16,404 nucleotides of DNA from a bacterium. Its GTDB lineage: Bacteria > RBG-13-66-14. The notes beneath the pieces are model-generated. The model was not told the origin of the DNA and made no database searches. It worked only from the letters and a program-made list of their open reading frames with translations. Positions within the stretch are counted from its first letter, which is position 1. Every line of letters begins with the position of its first letter. The DNA lies in NCBI GenBank assembly GCA_035528375.1, contig DATKYS010000015.1, positions 1 through 16,404 on the forward strand. Direction: 5' to 3'. The position numbers and the translations under genes were made by a program. This document shows positions 1 to 6,590 of the stretch, one piece after another.

Positions 1-70
1 TCCCCGGCCCTCCCCCAAAAGGGGGGAGGGAGAATAGGGCGGCCCTCACCCCGACCCGCGGGGAGAGGGG
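1..70. repeat. CCCTCACC-type dispersed repeat with flanking hairpin
   Basis: Directly seen: a C-run/G-run inverted repeat at about 11-30 (CCCTCCCCC / GGGGGAGGG on the minus strand), followed at 43-70 by a CCCTCACCCCGACCCGCGGG unit. The same type of unit recurs at 1692-1729 and 5966-6003. It lies immediately 3' of the phosphatase gene on the minus strand and may help end its transcript, but I see no T-tract, so a terminator is not claimed. Confidence 0.6.
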
Positions 71-71
71 C

Positions 72-1505
72 CTAGTCCTCCATCAGCACACCCAGCATCA
101 CCAGGAAAATCGCCGTGTCGTCCAGGTACGGCCCGCGCACCGGGTCCTCGGCCGCGATGTAGCCCTCGAAGAGCCCCGCCCACTCGCCGCGCGCGTAGAG
201 CGGTATGAGGCTGTTGGTGTGGCCGTGCGAGTTCCAGGCCCAGTACACCGCCTCGCCGGAATCAACGACCCCGTCCGCATCGCCGTCCTCCCAACCGGCG
301 CGGAGGCCGGACGGGTCGTAGGGCCTTTCCAGCCCCAGGGTGCGCGGGGAGACCTCGCCCAGCGGCACCCCCCTGATTCCGGGCCCGGCGGTGAGGTAGC
401 CGCACTCGTGGTCGCCGGTGACGATGACGAGGGTGTCGTCCCAGGAGGCCGGGGTGGAGGGGTCCTCGACCCAGTCCACGACGGCCCGGACCGCCGCGTC
501 GAACTCGCGCTCCTCGCCGATCATCCGGTCCATGTCGCCCGCGTGGGAAGCCCAGTCCACCGCGCCGCCCTCGACCAGCAGGACGAAGCCCTCGGGATCG
601 CGGTCCAGGACCGCCAGGGCCGCCTCCGTACACTCGGCCAGGGTCGGGTTCTCGGCGCTGGCGCCGGAGCCGTCGGCCAGGGCCCAATCGAAGCAGCCGT
701 CCTCGCCGCCGAAGAGGCCGAACAGGCGTTCGGTGCGCGGGTTCTCCGCCGCTTCCAGGAGCCGCGCCCCGCCGTCCGGGCTCCCCGCGACGCGCTCCAC
801 CAGCCGCCAGACGCCGTAGTCGCGGCAATCGGCGGCCAGACGTTCGAGCTGCGCGGGTGAGACGTAGTCGGAGTTCCACCCCGGGTGCCCCGCGCCGATG
901 AGCACCGCCGGCGGACAGCAGCTTCCGCCGCACCCGCCGCCGTAACCCTCGCCGGAGCCCGTGGAGCCCGGAACGCCCCACACACCCTCGTCGAAGACGG
1001 CGTAGCCGTTCCCACGGTCGTCGTTGTGGGCGTACCAGGCCGCCGGGGTGGCGTGGGAGACGGGGACGCTGGTGACCGCCCCCGAGGCGAGGCCGAAGTA
1101 TTCGGCGTACTCGCGGATACACGCCAGGCGCATCAGGTCCCCCGGCCCGGTGCCCAGGTTCCCCGCGTCCGCCTTGAAGCCGGTGTACATGGCGGTGGCC
1201 GCCGAGGCGCTGTCCGTCGCCGCCCGGGCCACGTAATCGAACTCGCTCCAGGCTTTTTCCGGGTCGTAGCCCACGCCGCCGTTGGCGCGCCGGGTGTCCG
1301 TATCCCAGGTGGAGACGGCCCAGGAGTCCCAATCGGCGTAAACCGGGTCCTCGCCGGTGTAGTTCTTCACCGCCTCCAGGTGCTCGTAGCCCCAGCCATC
1401 GGAGATGAAGAGGATGACGTAGCGCGGCGGGACGGGCTCGGGGGCGCAGCAGGAAAGGAGGAGGAGGGCCGCCAGGGCGGGGAAGATGAATGCGCGCAGC
1501 TTCAC
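72..1505 (-). CDS. Alkaline phosphatase family lipoprotein
   Basis: A 477-residue alkaline phosphatase-superfamily phosphomonoesterase, expected to release phosphate from organic esters outside the cytoplasm. The N-terminus is a lipoprotein signal: a charged MKLR start, a hydrophobic run, then LLSC with Cys19 as the likely lipidated residue. Superfamily motifs are in order: ISDGWG with metal ligand Asp36; ATDSASAATA with nucleophile Ser99; VEGGAVDWASHAGD from 311 (Glu312, His321); TGDHECG with Asp366 and His367; and NSHGHT with His427 and His429. The start is GTG, with GGAGG five bases upstream. Two oddities: a Cys/Gly-rich stretch at 189-197, and an EF-hand-like loop at 407-418 (Asp407, Asp409, Asp411, Asp415, Glu418) inserted before the last metal-ligand motif. 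It stands alone, and I saw no convincing Pho box. The family assignment is firm; the natural substrate is unknown. Confidence 0.93.
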   Translation of the reverse strand: MKLRAFIFPALAALLLLSCCAPEPVPPRYVILFISDGWGYEHLEAVKNYTGEDPVYADWDSWAVSTWDTDTRRANGGVGYDPEKAWSEFDYVARAATDSASAATAMYTGFKADAGNLGTGPGDLMRLACIREYAEYFGLASGAVTSVPVSHATPAAWYAHNDDRGNGYAVFDEGVWGVPGSTGSGEGYGGGCGGSCCPPAVLIGAGHPGWNSDYVSPAQLERLAADCRDYGVWRLVERVAGSPDGGARLLEAAENPRTERLFGLFGGEDGCFDWALADGSGASAENPTLAECTEAALAVLDRDPEGFVLLVEGGAVDWASHAGDMDRMIGEEREFDAAVRAVVDWVEDPSTPASWDDTLVIVTGDHECGYLTAGPGIRGVPLGEVSPRTLGLERPYDPSGLRAGWEDGDADGVVDSGEAVYWAWNSHGHTNSLIPLYARGEWAGLFEGYIAAEDPVRGPYLDDTAIFLVMLGVLMED

Positions 1506-1650
1506 GGGAACCTCCGTCGTTTAAATGACATATCCCAATCCATTACCGAAGAATACCATAACGTAGGGGCTGACCGGTCGGCCTTTTCCGTGTAATGTAG
1601 GGCGGCCCCGTAGGACGAGTCCTCTGCGGGCCGCCGCGATTTGCGATGAC

Positions 1651-1684
1651 GTAGGGGCGGGTCTTTAGACCCGCCCGTTTTTTA
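1651..1684. repeat. Hairpin repeat followed by T-run
   Basis: The stem GGGCGGGTC/GACCCGCCC has a four-base TTTA loop and is followed by a run of T. This is the shape of an intrinsic terminator on the plus strand, but no plus-strand gene lies upstream. It is more simply one member of the dispersed family; 5680-5706 carries the same stem without the T-run. Confidence 0.6.
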
Positions 1685-1691
1685 TAAGGCA

Positions 1692-1729
1692 CCCCTCACC
1701 CCAGCCCGCCCCCCAGAGGGGGGAGGGGG
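1692..1729. repeat. CCCTCACC-type dispersed repeat
   Basis: The unit begins CCCCTCACCCCAGCCCGCC and ends in a G-rich arm able to pair with its C-rich centre. It belongs to the same class as 43-70 and 5966-6003. Shorter remnants (CCCTCACCCC) occur near 1961 and 5656. Confidence 0.6.
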
Positions 1730-1985
1730 CAGGCGGGCCGACCTGAAGGTCGGCCCCTACGAGGTTGATGCGCGATTCACGCAAATTCCGTAGGGCGGGG
1801 AATCTATCCCCGCCGCTTTGTTAACCGCGGCGGCCCGCAGGGGATTTATCCCACGGGGCCGCCCTACATTGGGAATCGCGCGTTTCCGGCGTAGGGACGG
1901 GTGTCCACACCCGCCCGCGGGGGCCCGCAGAGGGGCCCCCCTACACTGCACGTGTCCCGACCCTCACCCCCGCCCGCCGACCGGG

Positions 1986-3335
1986 TTAAAATTCCGTCGA
2001 GCTGGTGAAACGGAAGCCCTTGAACTTCACCGCCGGCACCCGGATGCTGGAGAAATCCTCCGCGATTAAAAGCGTGTCGGCGCTCAGGGCCTCGATTTGC
2101 GAGAAGGCCCGCAGCATGGACTCGGTGAAGCGCAGGTTCTTCACCGGCCGCGAGACCTTGCCGTCCTCGATGAGGAAGGTCCCGTCCCGCGTCATCCCGG
2201 TGAACAGGAGTTGCATCGGGTCCAGGAAGGGGTTGAGGTAGTGGAAGTGGGTGACCAGCAGGCCGCGCTGTGTGGCGGCGACCATCTCCTCCAGCGAGCT
2301 CCCGCCGCCGGTCATGAAGAGGTTCATCGGGATGGCGCCGTAGGAGGCGGAGGCCGGAGGCAGCCCGTGGCCGGTGGACTCCGCCCCGACCATCTTCGCG
2401 CTGGTGCGGTCGTGGACCACGGCCTTGAGAACGCCCGCCTCGACCAGCGGCACGCGCTTTTTCGGCATCCCCTCGAAGTCGAAGGGGAGGGGGTTGCCCG
2501 AGGGATCGCGGGCGTCGTCAACGAGGGTGAACTCGTCGCTGAAGAGCTTCTCGCCGAGCTTGTCCACGGCGAAGGAGCGCCCCTCGGCGAAGGCCAGACC
2601 GTTGAAGCCGATGTAGCCCATCATCCCCAAAAGGCCCGCCACGCCGCGGTGCTCGACGATGACGTCGTACTCCGCCGGCTCGAGATCGGTGGGGTGCTGT
2701 CCGTCGCGGCACTTCTCCGTGGCCCGGCGGCCGATGGCGGCGGCGTCCAGGTCCCGCACGTCCTTGGAGTCGGCGGCGGACCAGCCCGCCGAGGTGCGCG
2801 ACAGGATGGTGGTGTTGACCGCGGCCCGCGTGCCGCAGTGATAGGCCTTGAGCCCCAGGGAGTTCACCAGCGCCACCTCGTTGCCCCCGGTGACGTAGGC
2901 CCCCGAGGCGTTGAAACCGTACTCGTCGCCGGCGGCGATGATTTTGGCCACCTCGTCGGCGCGGAAACCCGCCTCGGTCCGGTGGGTCTCGGCGACCCAG
3001 GCCTCCACCTCGGGGAACTCCTGGGGTCCGGGGAAGCCGGTGAAGCGGGGGTTGGGCGGCACGATGCCGGCGGACGCCGCCGCGCCCTCCACCGCACGCG
3101 CCAGGCCGTCGTCCGACAGGTCGTTCGTCGTCACCATCCCCACCCGGTTTCCGTCCACCACGGCCCGGACGGTGACGGTCGCGTCCCGCTTGGAGATGTT
3201 CTGGTGAATGTAGGAGTTGGCGAAGCGGGTCAGGTTGGTGTCGGAGGCGAAAAGGGCGGCCTCGAGGCCGTCGGCTCCGCCGAGGTCCACGGCGCGGGAG
3301 AGGGTCTCCAGAGCCCGGTCGCGTCCAAGCATCAT
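1986..3335 (-). CDS. tldE: TldE/PmbA-type metalloprotease partner subunit
   Basis: A 449-residue protein of the TldD/PmbA (U62) family, TldE/PmbA branch. In known systems TldE pairs with TldD in the cytosol to form a heterodimeric peptidase that trims unfolded or modified peptides, such as microcin B17 precursors or CcdA. It lacks the HExxxH zinc motif of its partner, as expected for this non-catalytic subunit. The N-terminal region reads AALFASDTNLTRFANSYIHQ, typical of the family, and the length is normal (about 450). The start is the ATG at 3335, which overlaps the tldD stop as ATGA, so the two are translationally coupled. An open frame runs in phase upstream to 4952, but it lies over tldD and is not coding. 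Peptide substrates are unknown, and no peptide-modification genes are nearby. Confidence 0.92.
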   Translation of the reverse strand: MMLGRDRALETLSRAVDLGGADGLEAALFASDTNLTRFANSYIHQNISKRDATVTVRAVVDGNRVGMVTTNDLSDDGLARAVEGAAASAGIVPPNPRFTGFPGPQEFPEVEAWVAETHRTEAGFRADEVAKIIAAGDEYGFNASGAYVTGGNEVALVNSLGLKAYHCGTRAAVNTTILSRTSAGWSAADSKDVRDLDAAAIGRRATEKCRDGQHPTDLEPAEYDVIVEHRGVAGLLGMMGYIGFNGLAFAEGRSFAVDKLGEKLFSDEFTLVDDARDPSGNPLPFDFEGMPKKRVPLVEAGVLKAVVHDRTSAKMVGAESTGHGLPPASASYGAIPMNLFMTGGGSSLEEMVAATQRGLLVTHFHYLNPFLDPMQLLFTGMTRDGTFLIEDGKVSRPVKNLRFTESMLRAFSQIEALSADTLLIAEDFSSIRVPAVKFKGFRFTSSTEF

Positions 3336-4777
3336 TGGGCAACACCTACCTTCACGCCGCGGAAGCGGGCCGGGGAGGTTCCGTGTCCGATGCGCATCAC
3401 CTGCGTCGGCTCCCCCTTGCCGCAGTTGGGGGTCCCCCAGAGGAACCACTGGTCCCGGTCGCCGATGGCGTCGCAGGAGCCCCAGAACCGCGGGGTTTTG
3501 TCGTAGTAGAGCGCGTTCTTCACCACGCGGCCCAGCTTGCCGTCCTCGATCTCCCGGGCGTACTCCACGCCGAACTGGAAGTTTATCCGCTTGTCGTCTA
3601 TGGACCAGCTCTTGTTGCCCGAGAGGAAGAGGCCGTGCTTCACGCCGCCCACGAGGTCCTCGAAGCCGGCATCCCCGGGCTCCAGGCAGACGCTGGTCAT
3701 GCGGCAGATGGGGAAGTCGCTCCAGCTCTGGGCCCGGCAGGCGCCGTGGGACCCGCCGCCGTGGAGGTGCGCCGTGTCCCGGGTGGAGAGGTAGTCGCAG
3801 AAGACGCCGTCCTTGACGATGTAGAACTTCTGCGCCGGGACCCCCTCGTCGTCGAAGGCGAAGTAGCCGAGGGAGCCGGGCAGCGTCGCGTCGGCGTAGA
3901 GGTTGACGATGGGCGAGCCGTAGATGTAGCTGCCGCGCTTGTCCAGGGTCAGGAAGCTGGTGCCGGCGAAGCTCGCCTCCTGGCCGATGACCCGATCCAG
4001 CTCCACGGCGTGGCCGCAGCTCTCGTGAATCTGCAAGAGCATCTGGGAGCCGTCTATGACGAGGTCCATCTCGCCGGCGGGGGCCTCGGGGGCGTGGACC
4101 AGCTCGAGGGCCTCGGCGCCCACCCGGGGGGCGTTTTTCACGAGGTCCATCTCCTCGATGACCTCCCAGCCCCGGGCCTGGTGAAGCCCGCGCATGCTGC
4201 ACGGGTAGGTGCGCCGCTGCATATCTCCGTCGGCCACGGCGATGCAGGTGAGCCCTCCGCCGCACTCCACCTTCCGCTGCTCGATGGCCGACCCCAGGGA
4301 GCTCACGAAGAACTTGTGCGTCTCCCGGGATTGGATGAAGCCCTCGACCACCCGGATTTCGTCGCCGACGCGCATGGCCTCGGTGGCCTCCAGGAGGAGG
4401 TCCGCCTTCTTTTCGAGGGGGACATCGAAGGGGTGGACGCGGTAGGCGTTGGGCCAGTAGCCCACGTAGGCGTCGAGGCGGTCGAGGATGAGGGGTTCGC
4501 GCTTGACCGTGGCCGAGGCCCTGGCTATTCCTAGAGCCCTGGCCGCCGTCCGGCGCATCTCCTCGGGGGTCAAAACGCTCGAGCAGGCAAAGCCGAAGGC
4601 CCCGTCGAAGACCACGCGAACGCCGAACCCCTTGTCGTACCCGCGGTTGGCCGTCTGTACCGCCCCGTTCTTCACCGAGACGTCCTCGGTCACCAGGTCC
4701 TGGTACCGGGCCTCGGCGTAGCTCGCCCCGTAGGTCAGGGCGTGGTCCACCGCGAGCTGCAGGAGCCCTTTGAGCAA
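3332..4777 (-). CDS. tldD: TldD-type zinc metalloprotease
   Basis: A 481-residue TldD, the catalytic subunit of the TldD/TldE peptidase. The family signature HESCGH is at 251-256 within QIHESCGHAVELD; the two histidines and the glutamate bind zinc and act in catalysis, with a further Cys ligand expected towards the C-terminus. The protein is close to the usual length (about 480). The start is TTG at 4777, decided by AAAGGAG five bases upstream; a strong promoter lies at 4815-4843. tldE follows with a four-base ATGA overlap, so both subunits come from one transcript. In other bacteria this pair matures small peptides or degrades unfolded ones; nothing here identifies the local substrate. The assignment is firm. 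Confidence 0.95.
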   Translation of the reverse strand: MLKGLLQLAVDHALTYGASYAEARYQDLVTEDVSVKNGAVQTANRGYDKGFGVRVVFDGAFGFACSSVLTPEEMRRTAARALGIARASATVKREPLILDRLDAYVGYWPNAYRVHPFDVPLEKKADLLLEATEAMRVGDEIRVVEGFIQSRETHKFFVSSLGSAIEQRKVECGGGLTCIAVADGDMQRRTYPCSMRGLHQARGWEVIEEMDLVKNAPRVGAEALELVHAPEAPAGEMDLVIDGSQMLLQIHESCGHAVELDRVIGQEASFAGTSFLTLDKRGSYIYGSPIVNLYADATLPGSLGYFAFDDEGVPAQKFYIVKDGVFCDYLSTRDTAHLHGGGSHGACRAQSWSDFPICRMTSVCLEPGDAGFEDLVGGVKHGLFLSGNKSWSIDDKRINFQFGVEYAREIEDGKLGRVVKNALYYDKTPRFWGSCDAIGDRDQWFLWGTPNCGKGEPTQVMRIGHGTSPARFRGVKVGVAQ

Positions 4778-4814
4778 ACCGTCTCCTTTCCGGGGAGTTT
4801 ATGCGTACCGAGCG

Positions 4815-4843
4815 ATGATAGGACGCGAGGCGGTCAAAGTCAA
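4815..4843 (-). promoter_or_regulatory. Sigma70-type promoter of tldD-tldE
   Basis: On the minus strand a TTGACT -35 box (4843-4838) and a TATCAT -10 box (4820-4815) are separated by exactly 17 bases. The expected transcript start is near 4808, giving a leader of about 30 bases that carries the AAAGGAG ribosome site of tldD. Confidence 0.8.
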
Positions 4844-4891
4844 CGGGGGAAACCGGTCGTTTCGACGGTGACTCGGCCCCTTTCCTAAAAT

Positions 4892-4945
4892 GTAGGGCGG
4901 GGCTTCTACACCCCGCCGCGGGCACCCGTAGAAGGGCACCCCTAC
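4892..4945. repeat. Two-hairpin GTAGGG...CCCTAC repeat unit
   Basis: The left hairpin has stem GGCGGGG(C/T).../CCCCGCC and the right hairpin GGGCACCC/GGGCACCC-type arms; the unit is bordered by GTAGGG and CCCTAC. A sister copy starts 12 bases further on, at 4957-5010. Together with the 5011-5132 spacer, which shows nothing recognisable, they fill the gap between tldD and the next gene. Confidence 0.8.
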
Positions 4946-4956
4946 ACCGCACAAAC

Positions 4957-5010
4957 GTAGGGCGGGGCTTCTACGCCCCGCCGCGGCGGCCCGCAGAGGG
5001 GCCGCCCTAC
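4957..5010. repeat. Two-hairpin GTAGGG...CCCTAC repeat unit
   Basis: The left hairpin is nearly identical to that of 4892-4945 (GTAGGGCGGGGCTTCTACGC), but the right arm is swapped for GGCGGCCC/GGGGCCGCC. The unit therefore looks modular, with interchangeable second hairpins. Confidence 0.8.
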
Positions 5011-5132
5011 ATAGCTGTTTTATCCAAGGCACCCCCACCCACGGCCCGTGCATCGAAAATTGCGATGGTGAACGGTCGTACCGGCCGGTCCGCCCGTTTT
5101 CAGGGTAGCCCCATCTCCGGCCCCCGGACGGC

Positions 5133-5528
5133 TCAGCAAGGGCAGAACGTTCCGAAGTCTTCCCGCGGTTCGTCGCTCGAGCCCGAGGCCACCTCGTCCA
5201 GCCACAGCCACCAGCGACTCCGTTTGGGTGAGGGCGCGATGTGGTGGCGCAGGGGGCCGTAGTACGACAGGCGGTACTCGGCCATCACGTCGCGGAGCCG
5301 GTTGATGCGGTTGTCGGAGAACCGGGGTTCGGAAAAACGGCGGTGCACCTCGCCGTCGGCCTCGGCCAGAATCCGGCGCATGCGTCGGGTCTGTTCGGGG
5401 TCGCGGCCCTTCAGGCCCATGTCGCAGATGTCCCGGGCCAGAAGGCTGACCTCGAACTCGTAACGCTCGTCGAAGGGCCCGAGCCGCCGCCAGACCTCGC
5501 ACTTGTTTTCCAGACTTGCCAGGTCCAT
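5133..5528 (-). CDS. Hypothetical protein, 131 residues
   Basis: I do not recognise a family. The product is 131 residues, soluble in appearance and rich in Arg and Glu, with long probable helices (residues about 15-75), an aromatic patch SRWWLWLDE near residues 104-112 and a C-terminal FCPC with two cysteines. It shows no signal peptide or membrane segment. Support for coding: codon-position GC pattern like its neighbours, an ATG start, and GGAGG about ten bases upstream. A short perfect inverted repeat (5552-5568) sits just upstream of the ribosome site and might be an operator or leader hairpin. It is flanked by repeat clusters and has no operon partner. It could be lineage-specific; a wrong call is possible but less likely. 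Confidence 0.65.
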   Translation of the reverse strand: MDLASLENKCEVWRRLGPFDERYEFEVSLLARDICDMGLKGRDPEQTRRMRRILAEADGEVHRRFSEPRFSDNRINRLRDVMAEYRLSYYGPLRHHIAPSPKRSRWWLWLDEVASGSSDEPREDFGTFCPC

Positions 5529-5551
5529 TTTTAGAAAACCTCCGGTGATTA

Positions 5552-5568
5552 CGGGGATTATTACCCCG
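5552..5568. promoter_or_regulatory. Inverted repeat in leader of the 131-residue gene
   Basis: CGGGG-ATTATTA-CCCCG is a perfect five-base-pair palindrome with a seven-base AT spacer, located about 24 bases upstream of the start codon and next to AT-rich DNA that could hold a -10 box. An operator or leader hairpin is possible; the function is inference. Confidence 0.3.
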
Positions 5569-5679
5569 GTTTTTGGTGAAAATTAAATTAGCAATATCCG
5601 TGCCCGGCATGTAGATGACGCAGGGGCGTGTGCCCTGACCCACCCGTTATTTTACCCCTCACCCCCGAGCTGCGATGAC

Positions 5680-5746
5680 GTAGGGGCGGGTCTTTAGACC
5701 CGCCCGCGGGCGACCGTGGAGGACTCGTCCTACCGGTCGCCCCTAC
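5680..5746. repeat. Two-hairpin repeat unit with nested stem
   Basis: The left hairpin is GGGCGGGTC/GACCCGCCC. The right hairpin has an outer stem GGGCGACCG/CGGTCGCCC and an inner stem AGGAC/GTCCT; the unit ends CCCCTAC. Compared with 1597-1635 and 5902-5940, both outer and inner stems have changed with pairing kept. Confidence 0.8.
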
Positions 5747-5814
5747 GGGGTTTATTCGTGGATGACGTAGGGGCGGGTGTCCACACCCGCCCATCGCCAA
5801 TCGAAACCCTAAAC

Positions 5815-5870
5815 GTAGGGCGGGGATTTGCCAGGGGCATAGCTCGCTTCGCTCGGTTCTCATCCCCGCC
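5815..5870. repeat. Hairpin repeat with long internal insert
   Basis: The arms GTAGGGCGGGGAT and ATCCCCGCC enclose about 34 bases, far longer than the 2-6 base loops of sister copies. The insert contains its own short palindrome (GCGAAGCGAGC-type) and is not found elsewhere in the window. Confidence 0.6.
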
Positions 5871-5901
5871 GTTTTCGCCCCACACCCCGGGTTGCGATGA
5901 T

Positions 5902-5940
5902 GTAGGGCGGCCCCGTGGGATGCATCCCCTGCGGGCCGCC
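5902..5940. repeat. Nested hairpin repeat
   Basis: The outer stem GGCGGCCC/GGGCCGCC and the inner stem GGGAT/ATCCC enclose a central GCAT-type palindrome. The inverted orientation of almost the same sequence forms the right half of 1790-1867, differing mainly in the central bases. Confidence 0.75.
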
Positions 5941-5965
5941 GCGTTACCGACGTTCCCAACCCCGA

Positions 5966-6003
5966 CCCTCACCCCAGCCCTCTCCCTAGAAGGGAGAGGG
6001 GGG
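5966..6003. repeat. CCCTCACC-type dispersed repeat
   Basis: The unit starts CCCTCACCCCAGCCCTCTCC, followed by an inverted arm GGGAGAGGG across a short TAGA loop. It is the most symmetric member of its class in the window. Confidence 0.65.
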
Positions 6004-6107
6004 ACCGCTTCACCCCCCTCCCGCGTTTGTGATGACGTAGGGGCGGGTGTCCACACCCGCCCGCAGGCCAATTGTTCTGCGCATATGTTTAGGTTCCTCC
6101 CACATGT

Positions 6108-6137
6108 AAAAAAGGAGCCAGCGCAGGCCGACCCCTT
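6108..6137 (-). terminator. Probable intrinsic terminator after the PIN gene
   Basis: Read on the minus strand, an eight-pair stem (GGGGTCGG against CTGGCTCC, with several G-U pairs) and a six-base loop are followed by six T. It begins about 20 bases after the PIN stop codon. The wobble pairs make it weaker than the nfnB terminator. Confidence 0.5.
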
Positions 6138-6157
6138 ACATACACATATATATCAAA

Positions 6158-6589
6158 CTACGGTATCATTTCTACACTATTTGGATAACACACATCATAA
6201 AAATCTTTTTTATTATAAGTTATCAAGTAGTTTATTTTGTATTCACCTGAAATATCATCAATAATGAGTCTTAAAACTCTATCCACTAAACTTAATTCTC
6301 GTTTATCAATTAATGCAATTGTATTTTCAAGTGCAGAATCACGATACTTTGAATCATCAATTTTAGTCCATTCTATCTCGCTTAACTTAAATTTAAACTG
6401 TGTAAGTAACCACGGTTTTTTAACTAAACGTGTGCGTAAAACCTCATAAAAAATGGGCCACGGGATTAGAATATATTCGTCTTTGACAATATCCCATAAG
6501 TCGGTTGCAGATTGATGATACCCATCGTCCCCTTTATCGAGAAGCGCGATCCAAAAGCCAGCATCAGTCATAAAAAATGATTTTGCCAA
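6158..6589 (-). CDS. PIN-domain protein, VapC-like probable ribonuclease
   Basis: A 143-residue protein with PIN-domain architecture. PIN toxins such as VapC cleave RNA with a Mg-binding acidic cluster. Visible here: Asp9 in FMTDAGFWIALL at the end of strand 1; Glu49 in IFYEVL; Asp103 in LSLVDR; and LITYNKKDF at 122-130, where Asn126 stands where many VapCs have Asp, with Asp129 close by. The start chosen is TTG at 6589, one base after the upstream stop and eight bases after GAGGA; this gives the short lead-in normal for PIN proteins. ATG at 6571 is an alternative but leaves only two residues before the key Asp. The gene is very AT-rich, unlike its neighbours, which indicates acquisition. It is co-transcribed with the 108-residue gene, as toxins follow antitoxins, but toxicity is inferred only. 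Confidence 0.78.
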   Translation of the reverse strand: MAKSFFMTDAGFWIALLDKGDDGYHQSATDLWDIVKDEYILIPWPIFYEVLRTRLVKKPWLLTQFKFKLSEIEWTKIDDSKYRDSALENTIALIDKRELSLVDRVLRLIIDDISGEYKINYLITYNKKDFYDVCYPNSVEMIP

Positions 6590-6590
6590 A

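Larger units (their letters stand above)
1563..1944. repeat. Cluster of GTAGGG-bordered hairpin repeats, intergenic
   Basis: The roughly 480-base gap between the phosphatase start and tldE holds no credible gene. It is filled with inverted repeats: 1563-1583 (GTAGGGGCTGACC/GGTCGGCC), 1597-1635, 1651-1677, 1735-1760 (opposite orientation, ending CCCCTAC), 1790-1867 (a two-hairpin unit from GTAGGG to CCCTAC) and 1891-1944 (another two-hairpin unit). A CCCTCACC-type unit sits at 1692-1729. The stems differ in sequence but stay complementary. These look like REP/BIME-like dispersed elements (inference). Confidence 0.85.
5620..6062. repeat. Dense cluster of GTAGGG hairpin repeats
   Basis: The roughly 540-base stretch between the 131-residue gene and the AT-rich island has no credible gene. 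It holds a degenerate copy at 5620-5646, a two-hairpin unit at 5680-5746, single hairpins at 5767-5792 and 6037-6062 with the same GGGCGGGTG/CACCCGCCC stem, a long-loop unit at 5815-5870, a nested hairpin at 5902-5940 and a CCCTCACC-type unit at 5966-6003. Many copies carry the same left flank, GCGATGACGTAGGG (also at 1641). This is the highest repeat density in the window. Confidence 0.85.

Noticed and set aside
219-860. Long plus-strand frame opposite the alkaline phosphatase
   Set aside because: Antisense shadow in GC-rich DNA; no ribosome site or recognisable motif, while the minus-strand frame has all the phosphatase motifs.
1506-1562. Promoter or Pho box for the phosphatase gene
   Set aside because: The region is AT-richer and contains TATTCT and TATGTC, but no matching -35 at 16-18 bases and no clear direct repeats of a Pho box.
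1651-1684. Intrinsic terminator on the plus strand
   Set aside because: The shape fits, but no plus-strand gene lies upstream and the same stem occurs at 5680 without a T-run; treated as a repeat.
1986-4952. A single 988-codon open frame covering both tldE and tldD on the minus strand
   Set aside because: Only the 3' part (1986-3335) is tldE. The upstream part is an Arg/Pro/Gly-rich frame over tldD, and the TldD frame with HESCGH is clearly the real gene. The ATGA overlap marks the true tldE start.
5620-6062. Possible CRISPR array
   Set aside because: The repeats are palindromic hairpins of varied sequence and spacing in both orientations, without uniform spacers or cas genes.
5716-6264. 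182-codon plus-strand frame over the hairpin cluster
   Set aside because: Its translation is made of hairpin repeat text (VHTRP, RGMHPLRAA); there is no ribosome site, and it runs into the PIN gene on the other strand.
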